DNA of 5,846 nt. Source: an uncultured Flavobacteriaceae bacterium (GTDB lineage Bacteria > Bacteroidota > Bacteroidia > Flavobacteriales > Flavobacteriaceae). Location of the stretch: the NCBI GenBank assembly GCA_945788155.1, contig CALZKX010000145.1, forward strand, positions 1 through 5,846, in the 5' to 3' direction. Within the stretch, counting starts at the first letter, position 1, and every line of letters starts with the position of its first letter. Under the pieces are notes generated by a model, which saw only the letters and a list, made by a program, of their open reading frames with translations, ran no database searches and was not told where the DNA came from. Positions 1 to 5,846 of this stretch are shown here, piece after piece. A program made the position numbers and the translations under genes.

Positions 1-1309
1 CCGATAGAGATTTTTCAAAATCCACATTGGCAGTTAACACATCGACATTTTCTTCTCTAGTCCTCCTAGAATCAGAATACAGGTTTCTATCGATTCTACT
101 TTCTTGAAAATTTTGATAGGCTACTGCAATCTTAAAATTATCGTATAAATTAGATTTACTGCTCAAGGTGGTCATTTTAAGGTTTCCCATAAACCATTTT
201 TGAGGTCCATAATTCCATTCGGCAGAACGCAACTCATTATCACTATATCTAATAAGCCTATCGTATCTTGGATAGTTGGATGTTGCCGAGTAATGTAACC
301 CTAAATCAAAATGTAATTTATCATTGACTTTATAATGGATTTTTTCCAAGAAATTAATTTGATTATATCCAGTAAATCGTTGAGTTCTTGGGTCGTCGTT
401 TTTAACAATAACATCTACGCCATTATTTGTTTGAACGTACTCATTTCGTAAATAATCCTTTGGGCCAAATTTTCCCATTTTTAAATCATCAAAATCTGTA
501 TAACTCACACTTGTTAAAAAAGCCCATTTATTATAGCCCAAATTAAAATCTATATGCCCTGTTTTTTCATTCGATGCTGTTGAGAATCTTAAAATGGCAT
601 TGCTTTTAACAAACAACGAATCTGATTGAGATAGCTTAGGTTTTTTGGTATAAAAATTCATAACGCCTCCAATAGCATCACTTCCATAAATAACCGATCC
701 TGCTCCCAAAATCACCTCTGAGCTTTCGATAGTGAACGGATCAATTGAAATTACATTTTGTACGTTACCTCCTCTAAAAATTGCGGTATTCATTCTAACA
801 TCGTCAACCGAAATAAGCAATCTATTTGTAGAAAAACCCCTTATTAAAGGGCTACCTCCACCTAATTGACTTTTTTGAATAAAAACTTGTCCTGAATTTT
901 GAAGTAAATCGGCACTGGTTTGAGGGTTGCTAAAAACGACATCTTCTGCTTTGATGCTCATTATTTTTTGGGGCACTTCTTTTTTGCTTTGCTCAAATTT
1001 TGACGCCGAAATTACAATTTCATCTAAATCATGTGGCTTAGACTTTAAGTAGATAATGTTTGTAATGTTTGATTTGACAAGGGTTGTGGTAATATATGTG
1101 ATATGCTGAAATATTATTTTTTCGTTTTCAGAAAAAATATCAAGCATTATTTTTCCATCTAATCCTGAAATAGTGCTCTTAGTTTTATTCGTATTATACG
1201 CAGCTACACCCGAAATAGATTCGCTCGTGGTTGCATCTAAAACTGTAATTTCCTGGGCACTGGTGAAGAGACTAAAAAAACATAAAAAAAAGAAACAAAG
1301 GCTTCTCAT
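1..1309 (-). CDS. TonB-dependent outer-membrane receptor, 3' end outside window (hemoglobin/transferrin/lactoferrin receptor-like)
   Basis: Translating from the ATG at 1309 gives 436 residues with no stop before the window edge, about half of a typical receptor of this class. Residues 1-18 form a Phe-rich signal peptide ending FTSA, with cleavage probably just before Gln19. Residues about 20-90 look like the carboxypeptidase-regulatory-like beta-sandwich common in Bacteroidota receptors. DEIVISASK at 96-104 resembles the segment that leads from the TonB box into the plug. The plug runs to about 220 and contains LGGGSPLIRGF (149-159), the NRLLISVDDVRMN stretch (about 162-174) and GSVIYGSDAIGGVMNF (204-219). 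The first barrel strands follow. Plug and early barrel resemble the hemoglobin/transferrin/lactoferrin receptor group, from family memory only. The expected role is TonB-driven uptake of a scarce ligand, perhaps heme or iron, across the outer membrane. The ligand is an inference. The ATG lies 3 nt after the recO stop, so it is probably co-transcribed with recO. No strong Shine-Dalgarno is visible. Confidence 0.93.
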   Translation of the reverse strand, partial: MRSLCFFFLCFFSLFTSAQEITVLDATTSESISGVAAYNTNKTKSTISGLDGKIMLDIFSENEKIIFQHITYITTTLVKSNITNIIYLKSKPHDLDEIVISASKFEQSKKEVPQKIMSIKAEDVVFSNPQTSADLLQNSGQVFIQKSQLGGGSPLIRGFSTNRLLISVDDVRMNTAIFRGGNVQNVISIDPFTIESSEVILGAGSVIYGSDAIGGVMNFYTKKPKLSQSDSLFVKSNAILRFSTASNEKTGHIDFNLGYNKWAFLTSVSYTDFDDLKMGKFGPKDYLRNEYVQTNNGVDVIVKNDDPRTQRFTGYNQINFLEKIHYKVNDKLHFDLGLHYSATSNYPRYDRLIRYSDNELRSAEWNYGPQKWFMGNLKMTTLSSKSNLYDNFKIAVAYQNFQESRIDRNLYSDSRRTREENVDVLTANVDFEKSLS

Positions 1310-1312
1310 ATC

Positions 1313-2035
1313 TTAACTAAATACTTGATTTAAAATTGATATAGATCTTGGGTGTTTAAATCCGTCCAAATGTAGCTTAAAATAGAGTAATATCATACTT
1401 AAAAAATCGCGTTTTTGAGACGAAGTTATTTCCAACGACTTACTATCATCAAATTTTATGCCTAAAAACTTTTTAAGCATTGTTAAATTATCGCCTGTAA
1501 TGCAGTACATGTTTGTTTTGGTACTCTGGAATTTGCCTTCTTCCAAATTAAAGTATTTATGGGTTGCAGTTTTAGGGCTTTCAGGATAAAATCCTAGATA
1601 TTTTGTAAGCTGTGTTAAAAAAAGGAGGTGGAAATTTGTGTTTGTCTTGGTTTCATCAAACCATATCATAGTGGTTTCCAAAAAACTATACAGGGTTTCG
1701 TTTTTTTCTTCTTCAATTAAAATGCTCGATAATACTTCAGATAAAAACATGGCTATGGTGCTTTTAATAACGTTGGTATGTAACGAGCTGTAATAAACGT
1801 GAAGTTTTATGTCTCTTAAATATTGTAAAGAACGGTTTTCTTTGTGGTCTGCTTCAATCTCTAACAAGCTTAAAGGTTGAAAATAAGCGGATTTAAACTT
1901 TCCTTTTCTTGTTTTTAAAGCATGTCTTACTAGGTATGAGATGACGCCAAAATTTTGGGTGTAGCACTTAATGATGAGGTCATGGTCTTTGTACTTGATT
2001 TTTGATAAAACAATGGCTTTTGTAGAAACTATCAT
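1313..2035 (-). CDS. recO: DNA repair protein RecO
   Basis: This 240-residue protein is the usual length for RecO, the cytoplasmic mediator that works with RecR (and RecF) to load RecA onto SSB-coated single-stranded DNA and to anneal complementary strands. Residues 1-80 fit the N-terminal OB fold, opening with IVSTKAIVLSKIKYKDHDLI and a basic loop KTRKGKFKSAYFQP (41-54) typical of the family. Residues about 83-240 are the helical C-terminal domain, with LTKYLGFYPE (143-152), YFNLEEGKF (161-169) and a closing YFKLHLDGFK...SISILNQV segment. Only two cysteines (24 and 178) are present, so the C-terminal zinc site seen in some RecO proteins is absent, as it is in E. coli RecO. The start ATG overlaps the upstream porZ stop by 4 nt (ATGA), which supports both this start and translational coupling. 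The TAA stop is followed after 3 nt by the receptor gene. Confidence 0.95.
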   Translation of the reverse strand: MIVSTKAIVLSKIKYKDHDLIIKCYTQNFGVISYLVRHALKTRKGKFKSAYFQPLSLLEIEADHKENRSLQYLRDIKLHVYYSSLHTNVIKSTIAMFLSEVLSSILIEEEKNETLYSFLETTMIWFDETKTNTNFHLLFLTQLTKYLGFYPESPKTATHKYFNLEEGKFQSTKTNMYCITGDNLTMLKKFLGIKFDDSKSLEITSSQKRDFLSMILLYFKLHLDGFKHPRSISILNQVFS

Positions 2036-4386
2036 TGCCTAATTATCATTAGCTTTAAGACTTTTGTTTCAAAGGATTCCATATCGGAAATCATAACAAG
2101 ATACACACCGGAAGCAACTATATTATTTGCCATATTTTTTCCATTCCAGTAGGCTGTGCCACCATCTATTTCAAGATTATAGCCTCTATATCTTGTATTG
2201 GTTCTAGACTGTGCTTCGGCTATTAAATTACCTTCAATATCTGTGATTTTAATATTAACATTATCTGTTATATCCTTAATTTTTATTTTTTCAGCAACTA
2301 TGTTAAATCCTGGCCTTACAGGATTAGGGTACACATAAGCGTCAACAAGTTCTTTGGTCGGTGCCGACCCTCCAGAGTTGAAGGACACCAATCCTTTATC
2401 GGTACCAATATAAACTACTCCTTTTACGTCATCTATACTTAGGTCGTTGACATTGTTTGATGGAAGTGGTGAATTACCTTTAGTAAAATGATAAATTGTT
2501 TGTTGTCCATCGGGTGAAAAATAAAATAATCCAGCGCCAATAGTTGCTACCCATTTATTATTTGATCCATCTACCTTAATATCGGATATAAATTGATCTT
2601 GTAGTAGCTCTCTGGGAATACCATTGTCCAGTATCACGATTTCATTAGTGGTTAAAATTTCATCGCTAAAAAATCCTGAAGTGTTATAAAGCACTCTCAA
2701 TCCAATATCTGTCCCAATCCATAGTTGACCTCCTTTATCCAAGGCTATGGCTCTAACAGATTTATCTGGTAAATTGCCTGGATCTTGAGTTACATTTTTA
2801 AATATAAAATTGCCCCCATTTTCCTTAAAACCAATAACACCAAAAGAAAAAGAGGCTATAAGTATATCGCCTGATGGCGTAAATAACAGCTCTTTAAAGC
2901 CAACACTATCGTATAACGCATCAGGAATAAGTTGGGTGAAATCAAAACTTCTCCACGAGTTAGAATTAAGATCAAACGCTTTTAAAGGCTTATCAACCAA
3001 ACCCGTTAGAGACCACAATACGCCATTATCATCGAATGTAGTTCCAGAAACCCTAATGCTTTTATAATTTAGATTAGGGGGAAAAATTAAAGACTCTAAA
3101 CCGCTGTTAGCTTCGTCCAGCTTTTGTGTGGCAACCCCATCGTTAATTTCCAACATGCCATCATGAAAAGAACTAATAAATACTTGTTGAGGATTTAAGG
3201 GATTAATAGATATGGCATTTAAATTTCGTAACCCAAACACATTATCATAAGGGATATTATTCCATTGTTCGTCATATAACTGGCTTACACCATGTCTTAG
3301 TGCTGGATCTGGCTCGTAAAATCTTCCGTAACCTCCATAAGAAATCCATACATTTCCAAATCCCGATGTAATTGAAAACACGTTGTTTCTTGACGGTCCA
3401 TCAGGATGAATCTCAAGAAACGTTGACACATTTGCTTGGGTTGTTTTTAAAACTCCAAAATCAGTGGTTCCAATATAAATACCTTCTTGAGTTACCGAAG
3501 CACTAGTGAACGTTGTATCAAACTCAGTAGTTTGCGTAGGGTTTGCCAATAAATTAAACCCAGCATCATAGACGTAAACATTATTTTGAGTAGTTACAAT
3601 TAATTGATCGTTTGAGCTTTTTAAATCTAATGGTTGGCTAGAATATACCAATAATTGATTAAGGGTTGTCCCATTTATTTCGTATATGCTTCTATTGGTT
3701 GAAGTGCAATATAATGTATCTAAAACAGTCTCAATTCCGTTAAAATTTCCTGTTGATATTTGCTCCCATTCTTGAAAATCTATTAAGTTTGGGCTATTTA
3801 ATAGGCCTCTTTTAATACCTTCATTATCTTCACAAGCTACATAAAGGTAACCATTAAAAATTGTGGTTTGATTTACTTGTATTTGCGACCCTCCATTACC
3901 AATAAAATAAGTATCACCAAACTCTAATCTAGATAAATCATAAACTGAAACTCCAAAATCGGCTGCAACATAAATACTGCCATTTAACTCGCTAAAATGG
4001 TTGATTTTTTTACTATTGGGAGTAATTGTGTTTTTGTCTAAAATATCGACTACAGTTGTAACTTCTTCATTTAAAGGGTTGTATATTTCAATTAGTCCAT
4101 TCTCATATCCAATAACAAGTAAATTATAGCTTTCGCTATAGTGAATGGTTGAAATTAATTCACCCGACAATCCATTTATGGTTGAAATTGTTTCAAGCTC
4201 TTGAGAAATAAAATCATAACTAAAAATAGCATTCTCGGATGCTGCATAAACCTTTTCTTGGCCAGTAACAACATCTTTAATGTTTAAATATGAAAAATGT
4301 CCTTCCCAAAGAAGAGATGTGTTTTGAGCAGTTGAAAGAAAAATGCTGAAAAGAGTAAAAATGATTATAAGAAACTTCTTTGTCAT
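2032..4386 (-). CDS. porZ: PorZ-like type IX secretion system surface protein (two beta-propellers plus C-terminal sorting-type domain)
   Basis: The 784-residue protein begins with a signal peptide, MTKKFLIIIFTLFSIFLSTA, probably cleaved before Gln21. The ATG at 4386 is preferred because an upstream in-frame ATG at 4443 would place 19 non-secretory residues before the signal peptide. Residues about 25-320 resemble the PorZ N-terminal propeller (LLWEGHFSYLNIKDV near 25-39, VYAASENAIFSYD 46-58, IYVAADFGVSVYDL 138-151). Residues about 330-675 form a second propeller with regulator-propeller blade motifs such as LWIGTDIGLRVL (555-566), KWVATIGAGLFYF (611-623) and VYIGTDKGLVSF (658-669). Residues 684-784 are a T9SS type A-like C-terminal domain, starting YVYPNPVRPGFN and ending in GVYLV...KVLKLMIIRQ. 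In Porphyromonas gingivalis, PorZ has this architecture at similar length (776 residues) and acts in the PorU-PorV-PorQ-PorZ attachment complex that joins cargo to anionic LPS. The family call rests on architecture and remembered sequence. A generic propeller protein secreted by T9SS is the main alternative. It is the first gene of the likely operon. Confidence 0.82.
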   Translation of the reverse strand: MTKKFLIIIFTLFSIFLSTAQNTSLLWEGHFSYLNIKDVVTGQEKVYAASENAIFSYDFISQELETISTINGLSGELISTIHYSESYNLLVIGYENGLIEIYNPLNEEVTTVVDILDKNTITPNSKKINHFSELNGSIYVAADFGVSVYDLSRLEFGDTYFIGNGGSQIQVNQTTIFNGYLYVACEDNEGIKRGLLNSPNLIDFQEWEQISTGNFNGIETVLDTLYCTSTNRSIYEINGTTLNQLLVYSSQPLDLKSSNDQLIVTTQNNVYVYDAGFNLLANPTQTTEFDTTFTSASVTQEGIYIGTTDFGVLKTTQANVSTFLEIHPDGPSRNNVFSITSGFGNVWISYGGYGRFYEPDPALRHGVSQLYDEQWNNIPYDNVFGLRNLNAISINPLNPQQVFISSFHDGMLEINDGVATQKLDEANSGLESLIFPPNLNYKSIRVSGTTFDDNGVLWSLTGLVDKPLKAFDLNSNSWRSFDFTQLIPDALYDSVGFKELLFTPSGDILIASFSFGVIGFKENGGNFIFKNVTQDPGNLPDKSVRAIALDKGGQLWIGTDIGLRVLYNTSGFFSDEILTTNEIVILDNGIPRELLQDQFISDIKVDGSNNKWVATIGAGLFYFSPDGQQTIYHFTKGNSPLPSNNVNDLSIDDVKGVVYIGTDKGLVSFNSGGSAPTKELVDAYVYPNPVRPGFNIVAEKIKIKDITDNVNIKITDIEGNLIAEAQSRTNTRYRGYNLEIDGGTAYWNGKNMANNIVASGVYLVMISDMESFETKVLKLMIIRQ

Positions 4387-4403
4387 GTATTTATTGCAAT
4401 ATT

Positions 4404-4429
4404 CAAATATATTTATAACTAACGACAAA
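4404..4429 (-). promoter_or_regulatory. Candidate Bacteroidota promoter for the porZ-recO-receptor operon
   Basis: On the minus strand, TATATTTG at 4411-4404 matches the Bacteroidota -7 element TAnnTTTG exactly. TTTG at 4429-4426 could serve as the -33 element, but the 14-nt gap is shorter than the roughly 20 nt usual for this promoter class, so the upstream half is weak. The element lies between the gdhA terminator and the porZ ATG at 4386, where a promoter is needed. It would put the transcription start near 4396-4399 and leave a leader of only 10-13 nt. TAnnTTTG matches by chance are common in AT-rich DNA, which limits confidence. Confidence 0.4.
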
Positions 4430-4449
4430 TACTGTAAAATCATATATAT

Positions 4450-4484
4450 TAAAAGTAAAAAGCTTCCAGAAACCTGGAAGCTTT
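4450..4484 (-). terminator. Rho-independent terminator of gdhA
   Basis: A perfect 11-bp inverted repeat pairs 4484-4474 (AAAGCTTCCAG read on the minus strand) with 4469-4459 (CTGGAAGCTTT), separated by a 4-nt loop (GTTT). On the minus strand the stem runs into an interrupted T-rich tail (TTTTTACTTTTAA, 4461-4449). It starts 25 nt beyond the gdhA stop codon. On the plus strand no T-run follows the hairpin, so it should act mainly on transcripts leaving gdhA, separating that gene from the porZ operon. Confidence 0.9.
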
Positions 4485-4509
4485 AAAACTTACTTGGTTT
4501 CTTTATTGT

Positions 4510-5846
4510 TTAAACAACTCCTTGATCTAACATAGCATCGGCAACTTTAACAAAACCTGCTACATTGGCTCCTTTTACATAATTAATATAACCATTTGCT
4601 TCTGTGCCATATTTTACACACGATTCATGGATATTGTCCATGATTTTATTAAGCTTTGCATCAACTTCTTCTCTTGTCCAATTTAATCGTAATGAGTTTT
4701 GGCTCATCTCCAACCCTGATGTTGCTACGCCTCCAGCATTAGATGCTTTTCCTGGTGAAAATAACACTTTTGCTTTTTGAAATGCTTCAATAGCTTCAGG
4801 TGTTGTTGGCATATTAGCTCCTTCAGCAACAGCTATTACATTGTTTGATATTAACGTTTTTGCTTCTTCTTCGTTTAACTCATTTTGTGTTGCACATGGC
4901 ATGGCAATATCACAAGAAATAGACCAAGGTCGCTTACCTTCATGGAATGTTGCAGAAGGATATTGCGTAACATATTCGCTTATTCTTCCTCTTTTAACAT
5001 TCTTTAAATTCATTATAAACGCTAGTTTATCGGCGTTAATACCATCAGCATCATGAACAAACCCTGAAGAATCCGATAAGGTAACAACTTTTCCTCCTAA
5101 TTCAGTTGCTTTTTCACAAGCATATTGTGCAACGTTTCCAGATCCAGAAATAACAACTGTTTTCCCTTTAAAAGAATCGTCTTTTGTTGCTAGCATGTTT
5201 TTTGCAAAATAAACGGCTCCATAGCCTGTAGCTTCAGGTCTAATTAAAGAACCTCCATATGCTAGCCCTTTACCAGTTAATATACCTGTAAATTCATTTC
5301 TAAGTCTTTTGTATTGCCCAAACATAAACCCTATTTCGCGTCCTCCAACGCCAATATCTCCTGCGGGAACATCTGTGTTAGCACCAATATGACGAAAAAG
5401 TTCACTCATAAATGATTGGCAAAAACGCATTACTTCGTTATCGGATTTCCCTTTTGGATTAAAATCCGATCCTCCTTTACCACCTCCCATAGGCAAAGTG
5501 GTCAAAGAGTTTTTAAATACTTGTTCAAAGCCCAAGAATTTAAGGATACTCAAATTTACGCTTGGGTGAAAACGCAATCCACCTTTATATGGGCCAATTG
5601 CCGAATTAAATTCAACCCTAAAGCCTCTATTTACTTGGGTATTCCCATTATCATCAACCCATGGTACTCTAAAAATAATGGTCCTCTCTGGCTCCACCAT
5701 TCTTTCAAGTAGCATTTTGCCTTGGTATTTTGGGTTTTCTTCAATAAACGGGATTACCGTTTCCGCAACTTCGTGCACTGCCTGCATAAATTCTGGCTCT
5801 CCACCATTTCTTTCTTTAACAAGCTCTAAAAATGCATCAATTTTAG
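4510..5846 (-). CDS. gdhA: NADP-dependent glutamate dehydrogenase, 5' end just outside window
   Basis: The reading frame stays open to the window edge, giving 444 visible residues (numbered here from the Lys codon at 5844-5842). Alignment from memory with E. coli GdhA (447 residues) suggests only about 3-6 residues are missing. The ATG at 5787 is internal, because the residues before it (FLELVKERNGGEPEF) match the family N-terminus. The enzyme catalyses reversible NADP(H)-linked interconversion of glutamate with 2-oxoglutarate and ammonia in the cytoplasm, normally in the ammonia-assimilating direction, as a homohexamer. Substrate-domain signatures are GPYKGGLRFHPSVNLSILKF (84-103), LPMGGGKGGSDF (117-128) with catalytic Lys123, and VPAGDIGVGGRE (159-170) with Asp163. 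Lys87 and Lys111 match the other active-site lysines. The Rossmann domain has GSGNVAQYA (234-242) and LSDSSG (256-261), followed by AVAEGANMPTT and SNAGGVATSGLEMSQN. NADP specificity is inferred from similarity to the E. coli type. No damage is seen. The gene is closed by its own terminator. Confidence 0.97.
   Translation of the reverse strand, partial: KIDAFLELVKERNGGEPEFMQAVHEVAETVIPFIEENPKYQGKMLLERMVEPERTIIFRVPWVDDNGNTQVNRGFRVEFNSAIGPYKGGLRFHPSVNLSILKFLGFEQVFKNSLTTLPMGGGKGGSDFNPKGKSDNEVMRFCQSFMSELFRHIGANTDVPAGDIGVGGREIGFMFGQYKRLRNEFTGILTGKGLAYGGSLIRPEATGYGAVYFAKNMLATKDDSFKGKTVVISGSGNVAQYACEKATELGGKVVTLSDSSGFVHDADGINADKLAFIMNLKNVKRGRISEYVTQYPSATFHEGKRPWSISCDIAMPCATQNELNEEEAKTLISNNVIAVAEGANMPTTPEAIEAFQKAKVLFSPGKASNAGGVATSGLEMSQNSLRLNWTREEVDAKLNKIMDNIHESCVKYGTEANGYINYVKGANVAGFVKVADAMLDQGVV

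Noticed and set aside
1367..1374. TACATTTG on the minus strand inside recO, a possible -7 element for the receptor gene
   Set aside because: It matches TAnnTTTG but has no -33 TTTG or TTG at suitable spacing, and it falls in conserved recO codons. Such matches are expected by chance in AT-rich DNA.
1313..2035. Zinc-binding cysteine cluster in the RecO C-terminal domain
   Set aside because: Only Cys24 and Cys178 are present and they are far apart, so no four-cysteine site can form.
2810..3067. Plus-strand open frame of 85 codons inside porZ
   Set aside because: It lies antisense to a well-supported gene and has no recognisable protein features, so it is best explained as a chance open frame.
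2032..4386. Hybrid two-component system sensor, suggested by the regulator-propeller blade motifs
   Set aside because: There is no transmembrane helix after the propellers and no histidine kinase, receiver or DNA-binding domain. The chain ends in a secretion-type C-terminal domain instead.
4387..4443. In-frame N-terminal extension of porZ from an upstream ATG at 4443
   Set aside because: It adds 19 residues (MILQYLSLVINIFEYCNKY) in front of a well-formed signal peptide, and its codons cover the likely promoter and lie only a few nucleotides from the gdhA terminator tail. The ATG at 4386 gives a clean secretory N-terminus.
4841..5712. Plus-strand open frames antisense to gdhA (4841-5056 and 5416-5712)
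   Set aside because: Both lie fully opposite strongly conserved gdhA codons, and their translations show no family motif.

Overview
The window looks like ordinary chromosomal DNA from a marine- or soil-type Flavobacteriaceae member (phylum Bacteroidota). The evidence is the AT-rich composition, signal peptides ending in TSAQ or STAQ, a TonB-dependent receptor with an N-terminal carboxypeptidase-regulatory-like domain, a type IX secretion system (T9SS) protein with a C-terminal sorting-type domain, and a TAnnTTTG-type promoter element. All four genes lie on the minus strand, so transcription runs from high to low coordinates. Nothing convincing is encoded on the plus strand.

Layout in transcription order. 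(1) 5846-4510: gdhA, a hexameric-type NADP-dependent glutamate dehydrogenase that lacks only its first few residues at the window edge. (2) 4484-4450: a strong intrinsic terminator with an 11-bp perfect stem, closing the gdhA unit. (3) About 4429-4404: a candidate Bacteroidota promoter. (4) 4386-2032: a porZ-like gene for a two-propeller, T9SS-associated cell-surface protein. (5) 2035-1313: recO, a DNA repair and recombination mediator whose ATG overlaps the porZ stop as ATGA. (6) 1309-1: the N-terminal 436 residues of a TonB-dependent outer-membrane receptor that starts 3 nt after the recO stop and runs out of the window.

The last three genes are packed as one probable operon (porZ-recO-TonB receptor). 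Two of the products belong at the outer membrane: PorZ in the attachment complex that anchors T9SS cargo, and the receptor in TonB-driven uptake of an iron, heme or similar ligand. RecO is cytoplasmic and acts in RecF-pathway recombination, so the grouping is not functionally obvious. GdhA makes glutamate from 2-oxoglutarate and ammonia and is insulated from the operon by the terminator.

I found no mobile element, CRISPR array, tRNA, rRNA or clear undescribed system. The only non-coding stretch is the 123-nt gdhA-porZ gap. The points most worth a second look are the translational coupling of porZ and recO, the short predicted porZ leader, and the ligand of the truncated receptor.
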